Assembly (NCBI GenBank): GCA_023846275.1
Contig: JAIUJO010000443.1
Span: forward strand, 174,545 to 238,544
Source: Vanilla planifolia
Lineage: Eukaryota; Streptophyta; Magnoliopsida; Asparagales; Orchidaceae
Direction of reading: 5' to 3'
DNA length: 64,000 bases
Positions 37,535 through 51,600 of this stretch are shown here, one piece after another; the stretch's first letter is position 1; every line of letters starts with the position of its first letter. Under the pieces are notes generated by a model that worked only from the letters and a program-made list of their open reading frames with translations, searched no databases and had not been told where the DNA came from. The translations under genes were made by a program, and so were the position numbers.

Positions 37535-39688
37535 AAATCCACAGACACTCACACATATACATACACTTATACACACATATGCGCATGCACACAACAATAC
37601 AGACACACATGTACATACATGAATACAAAAAAATAACACACATGCACACACATACACATAGAGAAACACACACGCACACATTGTAACATATAAACGTGTA
37701 CACACACACAAGCACACCAGTACACATGCACACAAATAAGCATACACACGTGTACATGCGCATGCACCCATGCTTGCACAGACAAATACACATCCACCCA
37801 CACCTACACACATGCAAGCATAGCAAAGATAAACATGCACTCAACTCATCCGCACATGAATACTTGCACATAATCATACACAAAAACACAAACACAATCA
37901 CATGAACATATACAAATATGCACAAGCACATGTGCACTCATGCACACACACACAAAATGCCATGTGCTCTAGCATACACGAAACTCACATGAATGCCCAT
38001 GCATGCATGCACACCAACAAACAAACACACACAACCACTCACATGGACAAGCACACACACATGCACATAGACTGACACACACACACACACACACATAAAA
38101 TACTTGCCCACAAACATGAAAATGGATAGACACATAAATGCACGAGCACACAGAAACAAACTCACACCCACACACACTCGCATACACCCATATGACTAAA
38201 CATGAACACACTCACACCTGTTGGTACACATATAGAACCATATGCACACACTTACAAAAAGACAACACAAATAAGCACACAACTGTTAACACACACACAC
38301 ACACACACCTGCATGTGTGCATAAACACTTATATACACATGCATTCATGCACACATGCACATTTGCACACACACACCCACACACTTACATGACACACACA
38401 CATGCAAGCATCCATGAACACATCTAAGGACACACACACACATACATCTGCACATACGCATATGGTTGCACAAACATAGACACACACATGCTTAATCACA
38501 CAAATGCACTTGCACAAATGCACACAAACATAAAAAATAAGACACACATGTACGCACATGCATACACATGTGCTTACATGAACACGCAAGCACAAAAACA
38601 TACACACACACATACACAAACAACCACACACACACACACATACACAAACACATGCATACACATTCCCCCCTCCACACACACATAGGTACATGCACACATA
38701 TATAAACATACACAAATGCCACACACACACACATACACTTGCATGCATATATGTACCTACATACAACAACATAATCACATGCACATACACACATGCATGC
38801 AAAAGATAACACACATGCACAAACACACATGTCAATCCACAAGCATAAACACACACACACACACAAATGAACACACACATGTGCACTAACACACACACAC
38901 AGCGACACATGCACATGTGTAGACATATGCATTGAAACATGCATGTACACACACACACACATGCACACACACAAACACAAACCTACATGAATGCATGAAC
39001 AACACACACACACACACATACATACACAGACATGTGCACACACATGCACACACACTCATGCACACATTGATGTAAATAGAATCACACACACATGCACACA
39101 TAAGCACATACACGTAAGCACATACACACATATGCACATGGACATGCATACTGACACACCCTCATCAACATGCACATAGTGTCATGCACTCACGCATGCA
39201 CAACACACTCATACGAATGCACATGCATGTGTGTGCATCCCTCCACAGACATAAGAATGTACATACACACACACATGCACAATCACACATTTGCACAAGC
39301 AAGCATATGCACACACATGCACATAGAAACACACAAAACACTGGCCTACAAAAATGAAAATGGATAGACATGTAGAAATGCACATACACATAGAAACAAA
39401 CTCATGCCCACACATGCTCACATGTACCCACATGCACACACATGTCTGCATACAAACAACCACACAATCATGCATAAATACACATGCACACACATGCATA
39501 GAAATATGCACATGTAATCATAGGCACACACATGCACTCATGTACGTATTTAGATGCAAGTACATATACATCTATGCTTGCATATGCCCAGTCACATACA
39601 TGCAAACACATAGGTACACATATACCACATACATGCATACACACACACACACACTTATACATATATGCATATGCATACACACACACAA
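37535..39688 (-). repeat. CA-rich inverted block within TG-rich array
   Basis: The strand bias flips sharply at about 37535 and back at about 39689. Inside, 38060-38230 and 39290-39470 are copies of each other about 1.24 kb apart; both hold GAAAATGGATAGACA and GAAACAAACTCA. Read in reverse complement, 39140-39410 matches 50575-50830 in the same order. The block therefore looks like an inverted copy of sequence like that near 50-52 kb. No gene is seen. Confidence 0.85.
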
Positions 39689-42600
39689 GTGAATGTACAA
39701 AAGTGTATATGTGTGTACAAGTATGTATCTATGCATGTGTGTGTACGTGTGCCTGTGTGTTCTTGCATGTGTGTATTTGTTGGGGCATGCATGTCTGCAT
39801 GTTGTGTATGTGTGTGATTGCATATATGGTGTGTATGTTTATGTGTATGTGTATGTGTGTGTCTTTTTGTGCATGCATATGTACACATACAGGTGTGTCT
39901 ATGTATGTGTGTGCTAGCTGTGTTCTGTCTGTTGTGTGTGTATGCATCCACATGTATGCATATACATAGGTGTGTGTGCATGTGTGTGTGCTATGTGTGT
40001 GTATGGGCATGTGTGTGTATGCATGTGTGTGTGCATGTATATGTGTGAGTGTGCATGTGTACATGCATATGTGTGCATGTGTGTGTACAAATGTTTCTGT
40101 GTACACATGTCTGTGTGTATGTGCATGTGTGCACATGTTCATTTGTATGTACGAGTGTGCGTTTATGTGCAAGTCTGTGTGTCTGTATACATGTCTATCT
40201 ATGTGCATGTGTGTCTGTTTTATGTGTGTATTTTTATGTGTATGAGTGAATCTAAGTTTGTGTATGCATGTGTGTGCATGTGCGTGTGGTCATATTTTTG
40301 GCAAATTGTGTTTATGTGTGTATGTGCTTGTGAGCTTGCCTGGGTGCATGCATGTGTGCACATTTTGTGTGTGCTCATGTGCATGTGTGTACGTGTGAGT
40401 GAGTGTGTGTGTGTGTGTGTTGCATGAACGCGTGTGTGTTTACTTGTGATGTGTGGCCATGTGTGTGCATGTGTGTGGTTATGTGTTTGTGAGCATGTGT
40501 GTTCATGAGAGTACTTACATGTGCACATGCATGTTTGTGTGTGTGCATATGTGTAAATGTGATTGTGTGTCTACATGTGTGTGCATGTACATGTGCATGG
40601 GAGTTCCATTATGGGTGTGTATGTATTAGAGCACATGTGTTTGTGTGTGCATGTGTGTGTGTGTGTGTTCATGTGGTTGTGTGTTTGTGCTTATCTACAT
40701 GTTTGTGTGTGTGTGTGTTTCCATGCATGTGCATATGTGCATGTACAGATATGTACATGTGTTGAGTGCATGTGTGTGTGTCTGTGTGTGTATATGTAGG
40801 TGTATATGTGTGTGTGTTGTGTCAATGGGTGTGCATGTTTGTGTGTCAATGCGCATGTTGTGTGTTTGAGTACTTGTGTGTGCATGTGCATTTGTGTCTA
40901 TATGCCAGCACAGTGTGTGTGTGGGTTTATTGTATTCATCTGTGGATGTGTGTGTGTGTGCATGTATGTGATTTTACATGTGTGTGTGCTTGTGTGCATA
41001 TGTGTGTGCATGTGTATAGCAGTGTGTGTGAGTATGTACAAGCACATGTCTATTTGTTTGTGTGCATACATGTGTATGAATAAGTTTTTGTGCATGTAAG
41101 TGTGTTTGTCTCTACGTGTGCATGTGGAATTTGCACTTGTGTGAGTATGCTATCATTTTTTGCAAGTGTCTATGCATGCATTTGTGAGCATATGCATATG
41201 TGTGTGAGTGTGAGTGTGCTTGTGCATGTGTGTGTGTGTGTTTGTTTTCACATTTGTGTGTGTGTATGTATGTATGTATGTGAGCATTTGTGGACACATA
41301 GGTGTGTATGCGTGCGTGTTTGTGCATGTGTAGTTACATGAGTGTGAGTGTGTGTGTGTGCATGTATTGGTATGCATGTATGCATTTGTGTGTGTGTTCC
41401 TTTGTCTAAACAAATATGTGTGTGTGTGCGTTCATTTGTGTGCTTATGTCTATACATGCAAGCATGTGTGATTTCATATATGTATTTGTGTGCACACATA
41501 TGTGTTTATGTGAGTGTGTGCATGTGTATGTGTTTGTGTGTATGCATGTACTAGTGCACGTGTGTGCTCGTACATATGCTTATGTCTACTTATGTTTGTG
41601 TGTGCATGTGTGCACGTGGGTACACATGTGTGTATGTGTATATTTGTGTGCGTAGGTGCTCGTGTGTGTGTGTGAGTATTTTTGCATGTGAATATGCCTA
41701 TAAGCTTGTGTGCATTCCTATGTGTGTGTGTATGTATACATGTTTGTGCTCATGTGTGCATGTGCTTATGTACGTGTGTGTGTGTGCATGTGCATGTGTA
41801 TATTAAATAGTGTGTGCATGTGTGTGTGTATGTGTGTGTGTGTGTATGTGTGTGTGTGTATGTGTTTCTATGTATGTATGTGTGTGTGTGGGCATGTTTA
41901 TGTGTGTGACCATTCCTGTTTGTGTTCATGTTGTTGTGTGTATGTTTGTCTGCATGTGTTTGCACATATGTGCATAAGTGTCTGTGCATGTTTTTTTGTG
42001 ATTGTGTGCATATATGCTTGTGTGTGTGTGTATACTTGTGTGTGTATGATCATGTGTATGTCTATGTTTTTGAGTCATTGTGAATGTTTGTATGTGCATA
42101 TACATTTGTGTATGTGTGGATGTGTGTGAGTGTCCATACATGTGTATGGACATGTGCATGCATGTCTGTATATACGTGTGTGTGTGTGTTCTTTTGCATG
42201 CATATATGTATCCTTTTGTGTATGTGTGTATATGTGTGTGTGTTTTGGTGTGTGTGCATGCATGTGCATATGGATGCATACATGTGTGTACATATGTTTA
42301 TGTACATGTGCATGTATGCATGTGTATGGGTGTGTGTGTGTGTGTGTGCATGCATGTGTGCATGTGTCTATATAGTGTCTGTGTGTGCATATATATATGT
42401 TGGCATTCCTATGTTCAAGTGTGTATGTGTGTGTACTTGTGTGTATATAACCACATGTTTGCACATATGTGATTTGAGTGTGTGTGCAAATGCATGAGCA
42501 AGCCTTTCTGTGTGTGTGCTTATGCATGTTTATGTGTGTGTATGTGCATCTGTGTGCCCTTGTGTGTGTCCTCCATATTTTCTTTCATGTGTTCCTTTAC

Positions 42601-45600
42601 ATGTGTATGTGTGTGTTTATGCGAGTGCATGTGTATATGTTGTATGCATGTGTGATCATGGGTGCACGTGTTTGTATGACTATGTGTGCATGCATGTAAA
42701 CATGTGTGTATGCACGTGTGAATATGTGTTGTTATCTACATGCATGTGTGTTTATATACATGTCTATGATTGTAGGAGTGTGAGTGTGTGTGTGCATGCA
42801 TATGTGTGCATAGGTTTGTGTGTGCGTGTGTGTAGAACTGCACATGTGTGTGTTGGTGCCTATGTGCACTTGTGCATGTGTATGTGTGTGTACATGTTTG
42901 TGTATGGCAATTTATGTGTGTTCATATGTTTGTGTCTTTGCATTTTTGTGTGTAACTATGTGTGCATGCTTGTGCAAGTGTTTGTATCCAAATGTGTATG
43001 TGTGAACATGTCCTTATGTGAGTTTGTGTGCATGTGTGTGTATGTGCATATGTATGTATGTGTGTGGGTGTGAACATATGTTTGTATGTGCATGTGTTTG
43101 TTTTATGCATATATGTGTACATAAGTGTGGGTATGGGTGTGTTATTGTTTGAGCACTTGAGTCTAAGTGTGTGTGCACGTGCATTTGTGTTTATGTTTAT
43201 GTGTGTTTGTATGCATGCTTATGTGTTTCTGCATGTACATACTTGTGCATGTGTGTGTGTATACATGTGTACATGCATGTGTGTATAAGGTGGGGGTGCA
43301 TGTGTGTGTGTGTGTGTATAGATGTGTTGTATGGCTATATATATGCATGTGTGTGTGTGTCTGTGTCCACATGTGGGTCACGTGTGTGCTCAAGAATGTA
43401 ATTGCTTGTGCATGAATGCATGTTTGTATGCTTGCATTTACACTAAATGTACATATGTGTGCGTGCATGCATGCGTGTGTGCTTGTATGTGGTTATGTGG
43501 TGCATTTGCACATGTGTGCATGCATGTCGCAAGTGTGTGTAAATGTATGAATGTATTTATGTTTGTGTGTGTGTGCATATGTGTGAACATATATGCTTGT
43601 GCATGTGTGTGTACATGCTCATGTGTGTTTGTGTGTGTTTGTATGCACATTTGGGTATGTGTGTGCATATGCATGTGTGCCTACGTGTGTGTATGTGTGT
43701 ATGCTTGTGTCTGTATGTCGTTTGTGCTTGTTTGTCCATGTGTGTGTGAGTGAGTGCATGCTAGCCTGTGTGTATGTGTGTGTGTGTGAATGCATATGTG
43801 TGTATGTGAGTTATGTTTTTGTGAATGTGTTTGATGTGCATATTTATGCATGTGTTTTTGTACATGTATGTCTTATGCATGCATTTGTGCTTCCATATGA
43901 GAACATGTGTGTTTTTGTGTGTGTGTGCAAGCACGCATGCATTCTTTCATATGCATGAGCGTATTTGTGTGTGTCTTTATGTTTGTGTGTGCAATGCAAG
44001 TGTATTTATATGTGTCTATGTATGCATGTGTGAGTGTGTGTACACACGTGTGTATGTGTGTGTGTGTGTGTCAATATTTGTGAGTGTGTGTGTGTGTGTT
44101 TTTGTGCATATGGGTATTATTGCATGTGCTTTTGTGCATGTGTGCATTCATGTGTGTTTGCATGTCTATGAGTTTATTGCATGAAAATGTGAGTGTGTTT
44201 TTGCATGTGCATGTATATGCATGTGCTCATGCATGCGTGTGCGTGTGTGTTCATGTGTATGTGTGTGTGTGGGTGCATGTGTGTAAATGTGCTTGTATGT
44301 TTATGTGCACTTGTGTTGTGCACCTATGTGCACATGTGTTTTTATACATGTGCATGTATGGCTTCGTGCATGTGCACATGTTGTGTGAGTGTGCAAGCAT
44401 GCATTTGTTTGTGTGTCTGTATGCATGTGTGTTTGTTTGTGTGCATGTGTATATGTGTGGGTCTATTTGTGTGCATTTGTGTGCCTATTTGAGTATGCAT
44501 GTAGATGAATGCAAGTGTGTGAGTGTATTGTGTATGCTTACATGCATTTGTATAGGGGTGCATACATGTGTGTGTGAGTGCATGTGTATGTGTGTGCAAG
44601 CTTGTGTGTATGAGTGTGCATGTCTGTGTGTGTGTTTGCAAGCATGTATCTATATGTATGTACATGTGTGTGCACGTGTGCACATTTGCTTTCACACATA
44701 TGCATATATTTGCTAGTGTGCTTGCACGATTATTTTTTTTCCTTATGTGTGCATGTTTGCATTAGTGTGCAAGAGCATGTGTGTGTGCACATGTGTTTAC
44801 AAGTGCATGTGTGTCATTGTGTGTGTACATTCTTGTGTGCACATATGTATTGATGCTTATCTATCTTTGTCATGTGTGCTAACATGTATTTCAAGTGTAT
44901 GTGTGTGTGCATATGAGTGTATCTATGTGCTTGTCTAAATATGCTTGTGTTCATGTGCATGTGTGACTACATGAGTGTGTTTCTATGTGTAGGTGTGTGT
45001 GTGCATGTGTCTATTTGTGCTTGTGTGTACCTAATTATGTGTGTTGTGTATGTGTGTGTATGTGCACACACATGCAATTGCATGCATGCATGTGTGTGCA
45101 TGCATGTGCGCCTATTTGTGTGCTTGTGTTTGTGCTTGCATATGTGTACTAGTGCATGTCTACATTCCTCTATGTGTATATGTGTGAGAATGTTTTTTCT
45201 TGTGTGTGCATGACTGTGTATTGTTGTGCATCTTAGTGTGTATATGTGTAGGTGTGTGTATGTACATGTTAATGTGTGTGTGCAAGTGTATATGTGCATT
45301 TGTGGGGGTTTGCATTCTTGTGAGTGTGTGAGGGTGTGTGTTTATGCATGGGTTTGTGCATGTAAGTGTGCATCTGAGTGAGTGTAGGTCCATGCGTGAG
45401 CACAAGTGCATAAGTATGTGTGTGTGTGTTTGTTCATTGTTCTAGGTGTGTGGCTATCCGTGTGTGCATGTGTGCTTGTGCATGACTTCTTCTATGCATC
45501 TATGTGAATGTGTATGCATGCACGTGTGAGTGTGTGTGCATATGTGTGTGCAAGTGGATGTGTGTGAATATACTTGTGTGTCTACATGTGTGTGCATGTG

Positions 45601-48600
45601 TGTGTGTCCCTATGTTTACTTGTATGTGCCTATGTGTGTATGTGGGTGTGTGTGCATCTATGTGCACATACGTATGTGTGTGCATACGCGAGTTTGTGCA
45701 TACACATGTAAGTGCATGTGACTGCTACACACACATGTTTGTGTATATATGTGTGTGCACCCATATACATGTATGCAAATGTGTGTGCATGTGTGTTTGT
45801 GTGTATGTGTGTGTTCATGTTTGTGTATATGTGTGTACATGTGTGCATGTATACAAGTGCAACTTTTATGCTTTTGAGTGTGTGTGTGTGTGTGCTTACT
45901 TGTAGGAGTGTTTAGGTGCATATGTGTCCTTTTGTGCATGTGTTTGTGTGTAAGTGCGCACACATGTGTGTGTGTATGTGTGCATGTGCACGTGTGTGTT
46001 TGTATGTGTGCATGTGTGTGATTGTGTGTGTCCATGTAAGTGTGTGCTTGTGGGTGTGTACGAGTGTGTGTCTGCATGTGCATTTGTGTTTGTGTATGTC
46101 TCTCTATGTGTGTGTGTGTGTTTGTATGTGCAAGGCATGTGTATGTGTACATGTACACAATCATGTGTGCTCGTGTATGTGTATGCTTGTGCATTTGTTT
46201 ATGTTCCTTTATGTGTATATCTATGTATGTGAGTATGCTTGTGCTTGTGTGTGCATGTGTGTGTGCTGTTGTGCACGTCCATGCCTACATGTTTGTGTCT
46301 ATTTGTGTGTACATTTGTATATGTGGATGTGTGTGTTGGTTTTTATTTGTGTGCATGTGTGGGGGTGTTTGTATGCATGTGATTTTGTATGTGTGTGTGC
46401 CTAAGTATAGGTTTGTGTGTGCATGTGAACACATGCTCAAGTGCATGTGTTTGTTGGTGTGGGTGTGTCTAGGTGCTTGTATATGTGTCCTTATGCTTGC
46501 TTATGAGTGTGTGTACACATATGCATGTGTGTGTTTGCATGCTAGCACATGTGTATATGTAGGTACATATGTGTTTGTTCATGTGTGTGTGTGCATATGC
46601 ATATCTGTGATTATACACATGTGTTTGCATCTATGTGCATGTGCATGTGTGTGTTTGCTAGCACATATGTGTGTATGTGCATGTGTATTAGCATGTTTGT
46701 AGATGCATTTGTGTGTGTGCTAGTTCACATGCATGTTTAAGTATGTGCTTGTATATGTGCTAGCATATTTTTGTAGATATGTGTGCACATCTGCATTTGA
46801 GTTGTTGTGTGTGGGAATGTGTGTGTAGATATATTTGCTTAAGTTTGTACTTGTGTGTGGTTGTCTATGCCAGTCTATGTGCATGTGTGTGCATGTTTGT
46901 TGGCATGTGTGTGTGCTTGTATTCTTGTGTGTGTTTGTGTATGTGCATGTGTGTGTATGCATTTTGTATGTGTGCATGTGTTTTTATTTTATGCATATGT
47001 GTGTGTATGCATCTTAATGTGTTCTCATGTGTGTGTGTGTATGTGCTTGTGTCTATGTTTTTGCACATGTGCATGTATGTGTGATTATGCATTTGTGTGT
47101 GTTTGAACTTCTAAGTGTGCGTGTATATGTGGGTGCATGTGTGTATGCAATTACGTATTTGTGTGGGCATGCTTATATGTGTACCAACATGCACACATGT
47201 GTATGTACATGCATGCTTATGCTTAAGTTTACATTCAAATACCTATGCATGTGATTGTGTGCATGTGCATGTGAGTGTGTGCATGCATGGGTAGACACAT
47301 GTGTGTGTATGTGTATGCATTAGAACATGTATTGTGCTTGTGTGCTTGTAAACTTATGTGCATATGAGTTGTGCATGTGCATCTACCTGTGTGCATTGGT
47401 ACTCAAGTGTTTGTGCATGTGCATGTGTGTGCATAAATATGTGTGTTTATGTGTGCTTGTGTGTCTATCCTTACAAACATGTGTGCATGCAAGTGCGTGT
47501 TTGTGTACATACATATGAGTGTGTGTGTGTGCATATCTATGTTTTTTCTTGTTTGTCTATGCATATATTTTTGTGAGTGTGTTTGTGTGTATGCATTTGG
47601 GTGCATATATCTTCATGTGTTTATGTGCATGTGTGCACATGTGTGTACACAGGGATGTATGTGCGTGTGCGTGCATATATGTATGTGTTTTTGTGCTTGT
47701 GTGTGACTATGTGTGCTCATGTCTGTGTGTGTATGTGTGCATGTGCATGTGTGTATGTGTTCGTGCATTTCTATGCATGGGAGCACATGTGTGTGCATAA
47801 TTGTGTGTGACTATATGCATGTTAGCATCTGTGATGGCATATGTATATGCGAGTGAGTGTGTGTGTCTATGTGCATCCATGGGCATGAGTTTGTGTGGTT
47901 GTGTGTGCATGTTTATGTATGTGTGTGCTTGCATGTGTGTGTGTGTGTGTGTGTGTGTAGGTGTGAGCATATGTGTTTACATTCATGTGCACATGCATGT
48001 TTACATGTGTGAGAGCATGTGCATGTGTATATATGTGTGCATAGAATCAATATGTGTGGGTCATGTTATGCATGTGCATTTGTATACTTTTTTGCATGCA
48101 TGGTTGTTTGTGTCAGCATGTACAAGTGTGCATGGGCCTATGTGTGTGTATTCATGCCTATGTTTGTGTGTCTGTGTGTGTGCATACGTGTGCATGTGTG
48201 TCTGCAATGTGTTTGAGTGAGTAGTGAGTGTGTGTGTTTGTGCATACATGAGTGCATGCTTGTGTATTAGTATGTGTGTGTGTTTATGTATGCTTGTGTG
48301 CATGTCTATGTGCAAGTGTGTTTGTGTGTGTGTGTGTGACTACATGTGTGTTCATATGTGTGCATATGTGTGTATATGTACATGTATATGCTTCTCTGTA
48401 TGTGCATGTATGTGCTTATTCATGTGCATTTGTGCTTGTGTGCTAGTATAGGTACATGTATGCATGTATGTGTGTTTGTTGTTCGATGCAAACATGTGTA
48501 TGTGTGTTTGTTTTAGTTGGCATGCATGTGTGCATGTCTATGCATGTGTGTGTATGTGCTTTTGTGTGTGTGTATGTTTGGGTGTGCATCTATATGCATG

Positions 48601-51600
48601 TAAATGTGTCTGGTTGGGCATGTGTCTGCTAATGTATTCATATACATGTGTATGCTCATGTGTTCATGTAAGTGCAATTTTATTTGTGCGTGTTCTTTGT
48701 GTGTGTGTGTGTGTGTGTGCACCTGTGAGCACTAGTGCATACGTGTGTGCATGCACATATGTGTGTAAGGGTACATGTGTGTGTATGTGCAAATGTTTAT
48801 CCAAGTGCATGTGTGTGTATATGAATGTATGATTTTGTGAACTTGTGAGTGAGTGTGTGTGTGTGTGTGTGCACTTGTGTGCTTGTGTGCTTATGAATGT
48901 GTGCATATGTGTTTGTGTGCATGTGCACATGTGTGTGTGTATATTCATGTGTGTTAATGTAAGTGTGTGTGTTTGTGAATGTGTGTGTCCTTGTGTGCAT
49001 CTGTATGTGTGCATGCTTGTGTGCTTATGTGTTGTTGTGTATATGTGTGTGTGCATGCCTATGTGTATGCATGACTATTCATGGGCATGTGTGTGTGCAA
49101 TTTTATATGCATGCATGTCTATGGGTGTGTGTATCAGTGTGTGTGCAAGCATGTCTATGAGTGTGTGCATGTGTTTTTTATGCATGTGTGTGCATGTGCT
49201 CTCTGTGCATATGTGTGGGTGTGTGTATATGTGCATGTATGTGTGTGTGCTTATTTTTGTGTGGAAATGTGTGTATGGTTGTGTATGTATGTGTTTATGT
49301 GCATGCATGCATGTGTGTGTGCATTTGTGTTGGCTTGTGCAAGTGTTCGTGCACGTGTGTATGTGGGTGTGTATGCATTTGCATGTCTATGTGTGCATGT
49401 GGGTGTGCATGCATGTGCATGTCTATATGCCAATGTGTGCGTTTATATGTGTGCATGTGAGCATGTGTTTGCACATGCCTGTGCATATGTGTATGTGAGT
49501 ACATAGGTGTGTGTCTATGTATGCATGTGTGTGCATGTGTATTTGTGCTCATGTGTTCCTGTAAGCATAAGCATGTGCATGTGTGCATGCATATACATGT
49601 GTGTGTGAGTTGTTACACATGTGTGTGTGAGTTGTTACACATGTGTGTGTGCAAGTTCATATGTGTTTGCATTTATGTTTGTGTTTTTGGGAATGTGTGT
49701 GCATGCAGGCATGTGTATGTATTTTTGTTATTGTGCACATCTATGTGCATGTCTATCTTTTTGTACATGTGTGTGAGCATGATTGTGTGATGGATGCAGG
49801 TGTGCTTGTGTGTGTTTATGTGTGTGTATGAGATTGAGTGCATAATTATGTGTGTTTGAATGTGTGTGTGTGTGCATGCATGTCAGCTTGTGTGCACATG
49901 AGTGTGCTTAAGCATGTGTGCATATGTTTGTGTACATGCATGTGTGTGGATATGTAGGAGTCTATATATGTGTATGTGCATGTGCATTTGTGCATGTATG
50001 AGCATGTATGAGCATGTATGTGCATGTGCCTTTGTGTGCTTTTGTGTTTGTGTATTTGTGTGCATGCTTTTATCTGTGTGTGTGTGTGGGTGGGTGGGCT
50101 AGCATATGTGTGCTTGTATGCGGGTGTTTGTGTGTTCTTGTATATATGTGTGTTTGAGTGTGAGTTTGTATGCATGTTGGTTTGTTTATGTGTGTGTTGC
50201 TTGTGCATATGCATGTGTGCATGTGGGTTTGGGTATGTGTGTATGTGTGTGTGCATGGCCATGTGTGTTCTTGAGCATGTGCATGTGTTAGTATGTAGGT
50301 GTGTGGGTGTGTGTGCGTATGTATGCATGTGTGTGGGCATGTCTATGTGTATGCTTGTGTTCCTGAGTGTTGGCATGTTTTTGCATGTGTGTGCATGTGC
50401 ATGTGCAAGCATAGGTGCAAATGTGCTTGTGTTTGCATGTACGCATGAGTTCATGTGTATGCCTATGAGAATGTGTGTGTATTTTTGTGCACATGTGTTT
50501 GTGTTTGTGAATGTGTGTGGTTGTTTGTGTGCTTACATGTGTGTGCATGTCAGTGCATGCAAGTGTGTGTGGGTGTGAGTTTATTTTTGTTTGTATGTTT
50601 ATTTGTGCTTGTCTATCCATTTTATGTTTATGAGTGAATGTTTTTTTATGTGTGTGTACATGTGTACCTATATGGTTTTATGTGTGTGTGTGCATGATTG
50701 TCTATGTGTGTGAGTGCACATGTGTGTGCATGCATCCATCAAAGTGAGTTGTGCATGTGTGAGTGCATGGCATTATGTGTGTGTGTGTGTGTGTCGATGA
50801 GTGTGTATCAGTGTGCATGTGCATGTGCTTATGTGTGTATGTGCATGTGTTTGTGTTTGTGTGCATGTGTGTGTGAGTGTGTGCACATCTATGTGCACAT
50901 GTCTATGTGTGAGCAAGTGTGTGTGTTGTGCATGTGTGCATGTAAGTGTGTGTGTGTGTATATCTTTGTGCCTGTGTGCATGTTTGTGTACACATGCATG
51001 TGTGTATGCTTGTGTTTTTATGAATTTTTTCACTTGCGGTTGTGTGTGTACATAGTGTGTGTACATGTTAGTGTGTGTGCATATGTGTTCCTCTATGTGT
51101 ATGTGTGTGTTGGTATGGTTATGTGCATGTGCATAAATGTGTACAAGTGTGTGTGTGTGAGACTATGTGTGTGCATATGCATGCATGTGCATGAGTGAGA
51201 ATGTGGGTGCATGTGCATGTGTGTGCTTGCATGTGTCTTTTTGTTTGTACATGTCTATGTGCATGTGTGCATGCATGCGTGTGTGTTTTTGGGCAATTGT
51301 GCATGTCTACAAGACTATCCATGTTGTGTTTGTGCTTGTGTGTGTTATGTGTGAACATGCACATGTGTGTTTGCTTGCTTGAATGTGTGGGGGCATGTGT
51401 GTTTTTGTGGGTGTTTTTGTGTGCCATGAGTCTACATGCATGTGTCATTATGCATACTAGTGAACATCTATAGGCATGTGTGTCTATGTATGTTTGAGTG
51501 CTTATTTTTGTGTGTGCTTATGTCTGTGTATGTGTGTGCTTATATGTGTGTGTTTGTGCTCGTGCACGTGTGTGTGTGTGAGTGTGAGTTTACTATTATG

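Noticed and set aside
49595..49655. CRISPR-like array (22-bp repeats)
   Set aside because: The repeats are directly adjacent without unique spacers, and the genome is eukaryotic.
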